Shown here one piece after another: positions 31,163-42,591 of a stretch of DNA of 64,000 nt. This DNA comes from Lucinisca nassula. Lineage: Eukaryota > Mollusca > Bivalvia > Lucinida > Lucinidae. The notes beneath the pieces are model-generated. The model ran no database searches and was not told the origin of the DNA. It was given only the letters and a program-made list of their open reading frames with translations. The stretch spans positions 99,079,497 through 99,143,496 of the forward strand of contig OY757020.1 of assembly GCA_963580285.1 (NCBI GenBank), written 5' to 3'. Position numbers and translations under genes: made by a program. Positions within the stretch are counted from its first letter, which is position 1, and each line of letters begins with the position of its first letter.

Positions 31163-31999
31163 TCACATGAAGTAGCATTGCAGCACCCATGTTAAACAGG
31201 GTTTAGGACACGTGGCCTTACGTTCACGGTCAGAAAAAAATGGCTCTAAAAGGACCGTTGCAACAGGTTGTCTCATGCACTCTGGCGGGGAAATCCTGTA
31301 GACCTCGCCGTACACCCAGTCCAGCTTGAAGCCCTTCGCCCGCGGACTTGATCTTTCGCGATGGTCCAGTAGTACTCTGCCAGTTCGTACTGTGGTGTCG
31401 TTCGGGCTTGATGAAGGTATTACTCGCCGCTGGTCGTCGTTGCTTGGTCGGACATAAGGTAGCAAATCTTCCCATGGCGTTCTGGTTTCGCACGGTGCTT
31501 GTATCTTAGTTTTGCTACCTCGGCGTATGACCATTTCTGGTGCTTTAACAGGCTTGGTGGAGAGAAATCATAGTCCCTATGGATATACGGCACTGGATAA
31601 ATGTTGAAGCTTGTAGGTGAAAACTGGAGGCGTAGGCGTCGATTCGGACGTCGGCATGGGAGATGGCTTTGAGATTGCCGGAGACTTCCGGCGATGCATC
31701 TTTCTAGGAAAATGCTGCGTCGGTGATGATCTGGTGATGGTCTGAGATATTGGAAGCTCGGTGGTCACAGATGTTGGAGTCCCCGTTTCCTGGAGTGGTC
31801 TCTCCGTCGCAGTATGCTGCTGCTTCACTGTCTTTTTGGGTCTGGTTGGAGCTGGGGTGCTCAGATCCCAACGAAGAGTGACAGTGACACTCTGGTGCTG
31901 GAGGTCTGTGGCCACTTCAGGCACCACATGAAGTCGGCATGACTTCAAGAAAGCCACACGTGGCTCTGGAAATCTGTATTCTTTCATGGAGACAGACAT
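31163..31999 (-). pseudogene. Unassigned coding-like stretch, Pro/Ser/Thr-rich, broken
   Basis: I do not recognise this gene. Minus-strand ORF 31999-31577 (140 codons) begins MSVSMKEYRFPEPRVAFLKS, contains VTVTLRWDL, then a Pro/Ser/Thr-rich half. After TAG and TGA stops at 31577-31570 the same frame reopens at 31534-31163. Another frame across 31230-31570 is also open and reads like protein (for example YDFSPPSLLKHQKWSYAEVA), so a frameshift near 31570 is likely. Base composition is clearly less AT-rich than the flanks. There are no introns, catalytic motif or target duplication that I can identify. It could be a retroposed host fragment or a retroelement gag/ORF1. Confidence 0.35.
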
Positions 32000-32204
32000 G
32001 CTGAGAACACGATGTTGACTGTTCTAGAGCTGAACAGAGGTTAAGGACATTGTCCCAATTAAGATGTCATTCCTATGTCTGAATTGGAAATAAAGCTTGC
32101 GATTTTTTGTCGTACCTGCTTTAGCAGGAATACATAGGCGTGCAATTTTCCGGCAGTCCGATTGTCCGTCCGTCTGTCAGTCTTTCCGTCAACATTTTAC
32201 ACTG

Positions 32205-32915
32205 GGTGTCTTGTCATCGCAACTCCTCCTACAGATTCATACCGATTACTTTGAAACTTTGCGTTTGGTTTTGCCATGGTATGAGGATGCGCATGTGGTT
32301 TGGACTTTATATCCGGATCAATTTTTGTTACTTTTTCCACATTGTGAACTTAGTCATTTTTAACCTTCAATTGATATATGATAGGTACCTCTTGTCATCG
32401 CAACTCCTCTCGCAGTTTTATACCGATCATTTTAAAACTTTGCATGTGCTTTCGCCATGGCATGAGGATGTGCATGTGGTTTCAACATAATTCTCAGAAT
32501 ATTTTTTTCTCACTTTTTGAACATTGTGAACATGGTCCTTTTTATGCTTTAGTTGATATACAATAGGTACCTCTTGTCATCGCAACTCCTCTTACAGTTT
32601 TATATCGATCATTTTGAAACTTTGTGTGTGTTTTTGCTTTGGTATGAGGATGCGCATGTGGTTTGGACTTCATCTTCGGATCATTTTTAATCACTTTCTC
32701 CACATTGTGAACTTTGTCATTTTTAAACTCCAATTGATATACAGTTGGTACCTCGTCATCGCAACTCCTCTTACTGTTTTATACTAATCATTTTGGAAGT
32801 TAGCTTGTGTTTTCTCCATGGTATGAGGATGTTCATGTGCTTTGAATATAATTCTTGGATCATTTTAGTTCATTTTATCACATTGTGAACTTAGTCAGTT
32901 TTTACCTCATATATA
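32205..32915. repeat. 182-bp tandem repeat, about four units
   Basis: The anchor CTTGTCATCGCAACTCCTC recurs at about 32210, 32391, 32573 and 32754 (the last slightly altered), so the period is about 181-183 bp. It is preceded by a GTCCGTCCGTCTGTCAGTC run. This layout (a GTCCG-type head, then a tandem core) resembles the Helentron-like elements farther right, but I cannot find clear ends. Confidence 0.85.
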
Positions 32916-32999
32916 TAGGCTATGGATTCTTCTCAAAGTCCTATATTCATTTCTTCTGCCTTAAATAAACTTTTATTTATTTTTTATTTTTTTTTTTTT

Positions 33000-33300
33000 T
33001 TTGTGCGGGGCAGGTGGGGAGCAGGAGCGACATCAACTTCACCGAAGTTGAATCTCTGGTCATCGTTTATAACCCATTTTGTACCGGAAACCCCACAACG
33101 GGTACCCTGGCAATCAGTGCAGGCGCAGATCAGACGCCGCAGATCAGGGCCTAAACTATTTGCAAAATTTTCAGCCAATTCTAAATAATTTTTTAAGAAA
33201 ATACAGCCTAACACCCCAACATTTTGAAATGGACGTCTGCTATATATAAGGTGGAAGATTCCATTTTGGTACAAAAAAGGTCATAATGGCCCCTTCCTGG
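33000..33300. repeat. Dispersed repeat shared with 47.14-47.33 kb
   Basis: AACGGGTACCCTGGCAATCAGTG, GCAGATCAGGGCC and CTATTTGC blocks match the 47-kb copy in order, same strand. The poly-T run before it (about 32975-33002) may be its tail. Confidence 0.55.
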
Positions 33301-33400
33301 TGAAAGTTTGCGATATTTATCTTGTAATGTCATCGTTTCTAACACAGCGTGCCACTATATAGGCAATTAAAAAGAACTGCGGCTTAATCTGCAACAAATC

Positions 33401-33620
33401 CATTACGAAAACACGCCTATACAAATGTATATATAAACTTTATTGCCGCAAAAACGAAAATTTCAAGATGAAAAATTGTGATATTTTTTTTTTTTTCATT
33501 TCTGTTTAGAATATAGATTTTGGGTACTCGTTAGAACCGTCTAAGAAAAATAAGGTTTACCCTTGTAAACCCCAGTTTTACCATATAAAAGTGGGTTCAA
33601 GGGAGCAAAATATCGTGATG
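33401..33620. repeat. Hairpin MITE (family H), core half lost
   Basis: CATTACGAAAACACGCCTAT to the GTGATG end. Only TACTCGTTAGAACCGTC of the hairpin remains. Confidence 0.75.
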
Positions 33621-33740
33621 ACTGGGTAGAAGAGCGCGACGCGTGACGTCATAAAAAGTCGCCGTTTTATATAGCCACTCACAGATTCTTTGACGTTAGA
33701 CGGTGAAACGTTATTCGTCGCATCATATTCATTATAAAAG

Positions 33741-34273
33741 AAAACAAGAGGTCAATGGGCCACTATGCTCACCAGAGCTCAAGAAACACTGACTACTGGC
33801 AGCCATGTAATTTAAACATCACGTGAACAAGTCCGTGAAATGAACACCCCCTTACACCCCACTTTATATAGAGAAACACGAGTTTACGTCGTTAGAACCG
33901 CCTCAATGAGGCGGTTCTAACGAGCACCCACAACCTATGTTTGCTTTCCAAATAAGGAAATCGATTTTCGTCAGAAAAGTGGCCATTTTGGAGATGTGAA
34001 AAAATGCACTATGTCACACGGGTTTGTTATCGTAATGTAACCATTGAACCCCTGCACCAAAAGACGCTACAGATAAAGTTTGGACCCAATCAGCCTATAG
34101 GCTTCAGAGGTCTGATGTCTCTTGAATGTGTTGTTGCAAGACAGCAGGCGACAATTGACAACCATCTGTGACAACCAATTAGCCTTAAATTCATCTGTGG
34201 CAGATAGAAAATTGTTTAAGGAACATTTCTTTGAAAGTTTTTTAAATAGAAACTAAACTAAAGAGCCAAATTT

Positions 34274-34305
<32 letters not shown>

Positions 34306-36280
34306 CACAGAAAAAACAACAATAAAAAAAACACACACAAAAACTGTAAAGGCAAATATGATGAATATCTCCATTAAGCGTCAACCTCATACAGCATATG
34401 GTTTATGAGGATATGATTGTTTTAAAAACAAATTCTTTCTTTCTTTTCTATTTTTTTTTTAAATGAAAAGGAACAGTAGGCCTAAAATTATATGGCAGAA
34501 ACAGGATTGCTGCAAAAGTATTTCTATGAATGTCTTGCAGTAAATGCATTTTTTTTTATTTTTCCCAATCACAAATCTATAGAAAATCTAAGATAACATA
34601 GCAACCAAACTAAAGAGCCGAATTCAATAAAAACAACAACAACAAAAAAAAAAAAAAAAAAAAACATAAAAAAAATGGTGAATATTTCCTTAAAGTCTCA
34701 GCCTCATAAAGCATATAGGTTTTCGAGAAGACGATTTTTAAGTGTGTTTTTATTCTATTTTGGGCACATTTTGGTTTCAATGACAACTAATTAAAGTGAC
34801 CAATTGGCCTAAAATCGTAATGGTAGATAGATGACTTCTTAAAATATTTCTTGGCAAGTTTTGTCAAAAGATTTGGAAAGGCGTAGCAGTTAATTCCATT
34901 TTTCAGTTTTCACCATTATAAATCAATGGAAACTCTAAGTTGCCATAGCAACCAAACTAAGAAGCCGAATTTCATAAAAGAATGGAAAGGCAAATATGGC
35001 TAATATTTTCATAAAGACTCAAACTCATAGAGCATATGGTTTCTGAGGAGATGATTTTTGAAGGTTTTTTTTCTACTGTTTTATTTTGGTTTCCATGGCC
35101 ACCAGTAAAACTGAGCAGTAGGCCTAAAATCACATGGCAGATTGTAGGTTGCTTAAGAAATATTTCTATAAAAGTTGTGTCAAAATATCTGCAAAGGTTT
35201 GGCAGTTGATGCTATTTTTCAATTTTCCCATTGTAAGTCTGTGGAAAATCTAAGCCGCCATAGCAACAAAACTAAAGAGCCGAATTTCATAAAAAAAAAC
35301 ACAAAACATGTAGAGGCAAATATGGTACATATTTCCATAAACGCTCAGCCTCATAGAGCATATGGTTTTTGAGGAGATTATCTTTTTAAGATTTTTTTTT
35401 TCTTTTTCATTCTGGTTCCATGGCAACCAGTTAAATGAGCAATAGGTCTAGACTCATACGGCAGGTGGTAAGGAACATTTCTATGAAAGTTGTGTCAAAA
35501 TATCTGCCAAGGTTTGGCAGTTAATGCCATTTTTTAATTTCCCCCATTTTAAGTCTATGGAAAATCTATGTTACCATAGCAACCAAACTAAAGAGCCGAA
35601 TTGCATAAAAACACAAATATGGTGAATATTTCCATAAACTCTCAGCCTCATAGAGCATAAGTTTCTGATGAAATGTTGTTATTTTTTTCTATTTTTTTTT
35701 TTTTTCATTTTGGTTGCCATGGCAACCAGTAAAAATGAGCAATATGCCTAAAATCAGTTGGCAGATGGTAGATTGCTGAAGGAACATTCCTATGAAAGTT
35801 GTGTCAACACACACACACAAAAGCAAATATGGTTAATATTTCCGTAAACTCTCAGCCTCATAGAGCATACGGTTTCTGGGATTATGATTTTATTTTATTT
35901 TTTTTTTCTATTCTTTTTCTTTTCATTTTGGTTTCCATGGCAACCAACACAAATGAGCAGTAGGCCAGATAGAAGATTGCCTAAGGAACATTTCTATGAA
36001 ATTTTTGTCAAAATATCTGCAGAGGCTTGGCATTAAATGCCATTATTTAAATTTTCCCCATTATGGGTATATGGAAACTATAAGTTGCCATAGCAACCAA
36101 AGTAATGAGCCGATTTTCATAAAAAAGCACAAACTTCCAATCCCCCAGCCCAAGGATCCTACAGATAAAATTTGGGCTCAAGTGGCCCAGTGGCTTCAGA
36201 GGAGATGTCGTTTGAAAGTGTTGACGCAGACGAAGACGACGCAGACGACGACGGACAACTGCCTATCCTATAAGCTCCCC
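33741..36280 (-). mobile_element. Helentron-like element, reverse orientation, about 310-bp core repeats
   Basis: The left edge ACAAGAGGTCAATGGGCCAC followed by TATGCTCACC is the reverse complement of the family I 3' end (GGTGAGC, GGCCC hairpin, CTCTTGTTT). The core at about 34100-36130 is a tandem repeat anchored by CCATAGCAACCAAACTAAAGAG (about 34595, 34950, 35260, 35575, 36090). The right edge has a GACGACGGACAACTGCC run, expected near the 5' end, but is then cut by the next element. A MITE is nested inside. Confidence 0.65.
33817..34037. repeat. Hairpin MITE H-B
   Basis: CATCACGTGAACAAGTCCGT to GTTATCGTAATG. The core hairpin CGTTAGAACCGCCTCAATGA is intact at about 33892. Confidence 0.85.
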
Positions 36281-36282
36281 AG

Positions 36283-36720
36283 GCTATTTCGACAAGGTGG
36301 ACAAAACGTCCCACATTCTCGAGGTGGTTTTATGGAGGAGGAAGGGTTTTGGGTGGGTATGCGACAATATACTCCCATGAAAACCGAGCTAATATCATTT
36401 CATATCAGAATGTGTTAATTGTATCTTCCAAGTTTGTAAGATTGTACTAATTTCATTTCAATTATTTATTAATTAATTAAGTATAATGATTTCCTTTTAG
36501 AGAATTAAACTTTACCTTCTAATTGAATATGGGGAGTTTATTCCACCCTGTCGAAATAGCAAGAGTCGTTTTGTTCACCCTATTAAAATCGTGTGGGACG
36601 TTTTGTCCACCCTGAAAAAAAACTGATATGGGACATTTTGTACACATATTCAAAAATGGCATGGGACGCTTTGTCCATGGGGCATTTTGTCCGGCTCCCG
36701 ACATAATCAGACGACATTTT
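36283..36720. repeat. Foldback repeat with GGACAAAACGTCCCA arms
   Basis: CTATTTCGACAAGGTGGACA at left is inverted at 36540-36560 (CCACCCTGTCGAAATAG), and GGACAAAACGTCCCACA is inverted at about 36592 (TGTGGGACGTTTTGTCC). Further GGGACATTTTGT units follow to 36700. Confidence 0.65.
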
Positions 36721-36787
36721 CAGATGCAGGTATCCACAGGACTAATATCACAGCTTTTTGAACGTGATATCCTGTCTTTTTTACCAG

Positions 36788-36950
36788 GCGTATGATGGTT
36801 CAGGGGATGACAGTCCATTGATTACCACTTACTGCGGTATTGTTCTGTCAAAGAAGGTTCGTTCAGCAGGGAGTACACTTCATCTGCATCTGTTTTCGGA
36901 GTCTACTGTGAGCGTTGTAGAATTCAACGCAAGCTTTACACAGGCTGAAG
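36788..36950 (+). CDS. CUB/ApeC-like gene, exon with second half of the CUB domain
   Basis: The exon starts after TTTTTTACCAG and ends before GTATGA. It is read in phase 0, matching the end of the exon at 8671, 28.1 kb upstream. It encodes AYDGSGDDSPLITTYCG, the classic CUB 'YDG...SPL...YCG' segment that supplies the fourth cysteine. The beta-strand region follows, with STLHLHLFSES and FNASFTQAE at the domain end. It ends one base into a codon (phase 1). The intron between the two CUB halves contains the whole 13.4-kb palindromic element. The reading frame is intact, so the gene may still be functional despite the insertion load. Confidence 0.85.
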
Positions 36951-36988
36951 GTATGACAATACGCCATGATGATTCGACAAGCACAATT

Positions 36989-37646
36989 CATTACAAAACA
37001 TGTCTATTTAAATTATTGAAAATTTTACCACCAAAAATGAAAATTTTCAAACAAAAAAAAACTAAGTTTTTAGCACACCTGGGCCAAAGGTTCACTGGTG
37101 AGCTTATACTATGGCAAGAGTCCGTTGTCTGTCTGTTGTTTGTACCACGGACCCAATATACACGGAATTGTCCCTACTTGACTTGTTAGATTTTGTAAGG
37201 TAACCGGGCGCTAAAAGCACATAGGGGTTATTAGTCACTACCGTGTAAGTGATGCTATTTATCTGAAAATGTTGTCGTGGCTGAGCCTAAAATGTTTTGA
37301 AGATACCATTTTATTGCCTCAGATATGCCTCATTTCAACAAAGCTGTATTATCTTTCTTTAAAAAGCAATAGTAGCATGTATTGCTTGTAGAAATATAAC
37401 ATAATTCAGTGAACCTTTTAACAGTTTTTGTAATTTTAACGAGAAACCTAGGCACCTATTTTAGGTATTTTCTGCACATTTGGCATGAATTCTTCACATT
37501 TGGAGTCTTTTCAATTCAATTTTAACCAATGCACTACAAAAAAGTCTATTTTTTCTGAGCAGAAATAAGTAAAATTATGTATACCCCTGTAAACCCCAGA
37601 TTGACTATATAAAAGTGGTATTGTATATAGGCGGGTTTTCGTGATG
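36989..37646. repeat. Hairpin MITE (family H), interrupted
   Basis: Left end CATTACAAAACATGTCTATT. The right half resumes at about 37553 (TCTGAGCAGAAATAAGTAAA) and ends ATAGGCGGGTTTTCGTGATG. The hairpin is lost to the insertion. Confidence 0.75.
37071..37550. mobile_element. Helentron-like 5' fragment inside a MITE
   Basis: TTTTTAGCACACCTGGGCCA, then TGGTGAGCTTATACTATGGC and a GTCCGTTGTCTGTCTGTTG run, as in the family I head. The rest has no tandem core and no clear 3' hairpin. Confidence 0.5.
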
Positions 37647-37789
37647 GCCGACAATACAAGTGTTAGTAGACGCCCGTCCGTTAGCAAGCCTGTGCAATGA
37701 AAATCCTTGTAAAACCCACTTGATATCGAGATAAGTGAGATTTATAAGGATGTACATAACTTCATATTTAATGCTCAAAGCCATTGGCC

Positions 37790-38044
37790 AATATGAAAAC
37801 ACGCCTATTCAAATATATTGAGAATTTCGCCACCCTCCGATAAAAATTTCCGATATTTTGTAATCATAGCTTGGTGGTCCACGCCAGAATCGACTCATTG
37901 AGGTGGTTCTAACGGGTACCTACAACTTGTGTCTCGGAGCGGAAATAAAAAATAAATAACGTATACCCCTGTAAACCCCAGTTTCCTTTTATTTATAAAG
38001 TAAGGTTTAGAGGGATATTCATTTCACCGACTTATTAACATGTT
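37790..38044. repeat. Hairpin MITE, degraded
   Basis: ATGAAAACACGCCTATTCAA to GACTTATTAACATG. The core is diverged (GAATCGACTCATTGAGGTGG). Confidence 0.7.
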
Positions 38045-38488
38045 GGTCGCCTCATTTTGATATTAGAAATTATGTAAAGTACATGCGAGTTTACTAGCCA
38101 AGCTATTGTTTAATATAAGATCCATAAAAAAGACAGTTCCCTTCGAGAAGGCTGATTGTTTCTATAATCACACTCCAGGCCTTTGTTTGAATTGCATCAG
38201 GTCTAGAAACTGAACTCTTTCGGACGGCAACGAAAACACGGAAATATGCACACAGGCACTTGCTTTCGGTCACACTAATAGTTCGGGCGAGACAAAATCA
38301 CTGAATAAGAGGCTGTCCCCAATTAAAAGGCCACACAAAGAATGGAAATTGTCTGTGGGTAGCCCCTACGTGTCTTGGGCGCACGGTTACGGTCACCATC
38401 ATCAGCGTGTAAATAACACACCTCTAATTTGCTGATGGCATACATTGATGGGATTCACATGGAGCACAGCAGAGATGCAAATCAGCCT
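38045..38488. other. No feature recognised
   Basis: Intronic sequence with no repeat end or coding signal that I can support. Confidence 0.4.
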
Positions 38489-38755
38489 GCGCATGCCCAG
38501 GCTTGTTTGCGCCTTCGCTGTGTGCCTGTCCGCGCGCATGTGAAGGCTTGTTTGCGTGTGCGCCTGTGTCCGCGGGCATGCGCAGGCCTGTTTGCGTCTT
38601 TACTTTGCGCCTGTGTCCACGCCATCGCGACTTGTTTGCGTTTTGTTTTGCGCCTGTGTCGGTGCGCATGCACAGGCTTGTTTGCTTCCTTGCTGTGCAC
38701 CTATCCGTGCGCATGCGCAGACTTGTTGGCGTCATTGCTATGCACCTGTGTCCGA
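38489..38755. repeat. 45-bp minisatellite next to an exon
   Basis: Six degenerate GC-rich units near GCGCATGCGCAGGCTTGTTT, about 42-46 bp apart, ending 38 bp before the exon at 38794. The cysteine- and arginine-rich ORFs in it are artefacts of the repeat. Confidence 0.85.
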
Positions 38756-38793
38756 AGCCAGTTTCAAGCTTGTTGCAATCCGTTTTATTTCAG

Positions 38794-38950
38794 AGTACGC
38801 TTGGAGAAAGTGGCCTGAAGGAAATTATGCAATACCAACACCCGTATACGGCTGTCCAGAGCCAAGCTTAAACAAGTGGGAATACGGTTTTGTCAACATA
38901 ACATCAGAGACGGAGCAAGTTTCCCCGACAGATCAACAAACGGATAATCG
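38794..38950 (+). CDS. CUB/ApeC-like gene, exon with first half of ApeC-like module 1
   Basis: Acceptor CCGTTTTATTTCAG, donor GTATGG. Entry phase 1 joins the preceding exon to make a Glu codon. Encoded features are W-P-E-G-N-Y at residues 7-12 of the exon, then VYGCP, then WEYGF and a Glu/Thr-rich segment ending TDN. This order (WPxGxY, GCP, W-x-x-G, acidic, Asn-rich) matches the N-terminal half of ApeC domains, known from apextrin-like invertebrate proteins that bind microbial surface material. The match is by eye, and I give it moderate confidence. The exon ends in phase 2, which the next exon continues. Confidence 0.7.
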
Positions 38951-39056
38951 GTATGGCTTTTCGCTTGGTCCCGTCAAGGCTCTAAGATCACACGCCCGTC
39001 CGCTTTAACGGTGCAGGTGTAGTGTCTCAAACTGTTTTTTTTAACCCTACGGTTAC

Positions 39057-39336
39057 CATTACGAAAACACGCCTATACAAATACATTGTAGCCTTTATCG
39101 CAGAAAAATTGAAAAATTTGAGATGGAACAATTGTGATGTTTCTCTGATTTCTGCTCAAAATATAGATTGTGAGCACTCGTTAGAACCGCCTCATCGAGG
39201 CGGTTCTAACTAGTACCCACAATCTATATTTTAGAGTAGAAATAAGGAAAATAAGGTTTACCCCTGTAAATCCCAGTTTTACTATATAAAAGTGGGGTTC
39301 GAGGGGGTCAAAATTATACAGGCGTTTTGCGTGATG
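39057..39336. repeat. Hairpin MITE (family H), near-complete
   Basis: CATTACGAAAACACGCCTAT to ACAGGCGTTTTGCGTGATG, with a perfect CTCGTTAGAACCGCCTCATC hairpin apart from one unpaired base (CTAACTAG). Confidence 0.9.
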
Positions 39337-39716
39337 ACACGCCCGTCTGCTTTAATGGTGTAGATGTAGTTGGTGATTCCTTTGTCTCAAACTGTTTTTT
39401 CAACTTACGATTACTAGCTGTCCCAATCTGCCAATCATAGCTCAATGTAGGATTTAGTTTAATCATATTTTATTGCAACCACAAAGCCAATGGGTCGGGC
39501 CACAAGTTCTCACAACATTAGTTACGGCCCTACCCATACAAAGTTGACACTAATACATGTAGAACATATGAACTTGGCTATTTGATTATATATGAACACG
39601 TAGGACACATACAAGCAAACTAAATAAACGCAGAATAAATCAACAACTAAAAAAAAATAAATAAACTGCTAATTGCATGTCGTCAAAAAACCCAGGGGTT
39701 GAGGCATATAGAAGTG
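39337..39716. other. Probable 3' untranslated part of the LINE at right
   Basis: Non-coding. From about 39440 it may be the 3' tail of the minus-strand LINE whose coding part ends near 39717. I cannot place the end. Confidence 0.35.
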
Positions 39717-41676
39717 TCACAATATGAGATAAGTTAAATTAGGCATTTTGGCTAAATCTTCCAGTGTTTTAATATACGTTTGCACGGCTTTGAAAAGAAT
39801 ACCATTATCTCGAGCTGATAATGTATCATCGCCAAACAAAGCTTTGTTTGAGCGGATGAAATGTTCGTGTCGACTGAAAGAAAGTAATTCGGTCTCTAGC
39901 AAAATTGGAACAAGTAAAGAAGAAATGCTCAGCATCCTCGCTAACTTCTCTGAAAACAGTTGCAGTTAGGACTTTGAGCCAAGACAGATCGTTTTCAAAT
40001 TACTACAATTATTTCTTATTCTGGCGTGCAGTACGGAAATGTACCGTTCGCCTTCCATGAAATAGGTTGGAACGTAAGTGTTTGAAAAATAAAAAATCCT
40101 AACTTGGTATTTAAAAAAATTTAGACTAGGTGCTTCTCGAAGGTTATTGTCGAGGGAATTCCAAATCGAAATAGAAGATGGGATGCACGATCGTCGAGAA
40201 ATTCTAGTCCGAGTATGGGAAACCGTTATGTTATTACTATTTCTTAGTGGATACTGTGTCATTTCTCTTACCAAAGGAGGAATTATGTCTGAAATATATG
40301 ATGGTACATTTTCATGTACGACATTATACATAAATTATGACTTATGTTTGTGCCTTCTTTGCTTAAGAGTAAGCCAGTCACATTCTTTATAAAGTTTATC
40401 TAGGGATACCGGCCTAGTAGGACCTGTTACAAAACGAGCTGCTTCGTGCTGTAGTTTTTCCAAAGACTGGCAGTCTTCGGCTGTACATCCATCCCAAACA
40501 ATACAAGAATACTCAATAACGGGAAGTACATATGATAAATAAATTTGGTTAAAGTGCAACCCTGTGAAATGTCTATTTAAGTTTACGCATTATCCTAACT
40601 ACTTTTGTTGCGCTCGAGATGTTTTCAATGTGTTTTGTTTTTCCACTGACCATTACAACTTAATGTTAGACCTAAATACTTATGTTCCGGGACAACTTTT
40701 AAGGGAGATCCGTCGAAAACTATATCTGGAAACTGCTCAAAAGGTTTTCATGTAAAAAGAATTGCCTCTGTCTTTAGTGAATTAAAAGTAGCTAGCCATT
40801 GTTTTGCCATTGCCGATAAAATACGAAGATCATGATTTAATATATTCTGAATATCTTCCAATGATGAAGCTGAATAGAATAAAGAACTATCATCAGCAAA
40901 CAGTTTGGTTAAGCTTAATAGGGAATCTGCAATATCGTTTACATAAACAAAGAACAATAGGGGCCCAAGAACAGAACCCTGGGGTACCCCAGCATTAGTT
41001 TTCTTAGCCGTGGAAGTAGAAGACTTTAGTATTACTTTCTTGGATCTATTACTAAGGTCATCTCTAACCCGGTTAAGTAACTAACCATTTATGCCATGCT
41101 GTTTCAGTTTGAAAATTAGGCCTTCATGCCAAACCCTGTCGAATGCCTTAGGCACGTCACAAAATATCATACACGAAAATTGATTATTATCGAACGTTTG
41201 ACAGATATGCTGATATATATATCTACAATTTGATAAGTGGTGGAGTGATTAGGTAGAAAGCCAGATTGGTATTTGTATAAAAGAATATTATCATGTAGAA
41301 AGTTGTAAATGTTTTTATGTACTATTCTTTCTTGTAATTTACATATTCCGCTAAGTAGTGATACCGGTCTGAAGTTTGATACTTTTGTTAAGTCCCCCTT
41401 TTTAGGCAAAGGCAAAACATGAGACCCTTTCCATATATCTCCAAACACCCCCTCTCTAAACGACCTATTAAACAGGATTTCCAGTGGAACTGAAATCTCG
41501 TTTGCTACTGCCTTCATCCTTCTGTAACTGATTAGATCAGGACTAGTCGCTTTATTTGGATTTAATAAGTCAATTAAATTTGAAATTTCTAGAGCTGAAC
41601 ATGTTATATCGCTTAACGAGTTTCTAGTTTTAGATTCAAAATTAGGCAACTGAACTCCAGTGTCATTTATTAGCTC
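39717..41676 (-). pseudogene. Non-LTR retrotransposon ORF2: reverse transcriptase and C-terminus
   Basis: Main part of a LINE ORF2 on the minus strand. Reading from 41676: KATSPDLISYR and LPLPKKGDLTKVSNFRPVSL (RT fingers), YQSGFLPNHSTTYQ, then after frame breaks FADDSS (catalytic, about 40895), IEYSCIVWDGCTAED and LEKLQHEAARFVTG (thumb). The post-RT region to 39966 includes IPPLVREMTQYPLRNS, and a cysteine-bearing tail runs to about 39720 in another frame. The style is that of the CR1/L2-Jockey group. Frameshifts lie near 41160, 40960-41000, 40560-40750 and 40330. The missing upstream parts are found at 47442-47685, 49949-50022 and 53049-53870, separated by Helentron-like insertions. Confidence 0.85.
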
Positions 41677-42591
41677 CACTGGCCGAAGGCCAGCGGGGCT
41701 ATTGTCATGGCCCTGTGTCCGTCGTGCGTCCGTGCGTTAACTTTTTCTTTAAACATCTTCTCCTCCTAAACTACCGGGCCAATTGTAACCAAACTTCACA
41801 GGAATGTTCCTTACATAGTCCTCTTCTAAATTCCTTCAAAGAATTTTGTTACACTTAGAACTCTGGTTGCCATGGCAACAAAACCAAAAAAAAATTTAAA
41901 ATCTTTAAAAATCTTCTCCTCCAAAACCACCTGTTGGATTTCATTTTTATTTTGCAAGACTGTTCCTTGGGTTGACCTCTTTCAGATTCCTTGAAGAAAT
42001 TTTGATCCGACAAAAAACATGGCCGCCATGGGCGGGGCTTATTTTCCCTATTTAACATATAGTGTAATGCTAAAACATCTTCTCCTCCTAAACTATTGGG
42101 CCCATTGTAACTAAACTTCACAGGAATGTTCCTTACTAAGTCCTCTTCTAAATTCCTTCATAGAATTTTGTTACACCCAGAACTCTGGTTGCCATGGCAA
42201 CAAAACAACACAAAATATTAAAAATCTTTAAAAATCTTCTCCTCCAAAACCACCTGTTGGATTTCATTTTTATTTTGCATGAATGTTCCTTGGGTGGACC
42301 CCTTTCAGATTCCTTGAAGAAATTTTGATCCGACAAAAAACATGGCCGCCATGGGCGGGGCTTATTTTCCCTATTTAACATATAGTGTAATGCTAAAACA
42401 TCTTCTCCTCCTAAACTACTGGGCCAATTGTAACCAAACTTCACAGGAATGTTCCTTACTTAGTCCTCTTCTAAATTCCTTCAAAGAATTTTGTTACACC
42501 CAGAACTCTGGTTGCCATGGCAACAAAACCACACAAAAAATTAAAAATCTTTAAACACCTTCTCCTCCAAACCCACCTGTTGGATTTCATT

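Noticed and set aside
38429..39008. Long ORFs over the 45-bp minisatellite and exon
   Set aside because: Three overlapping frames are open because of the GC-rich repeat. Only the exon at 38794-38950 has splice and phase support.
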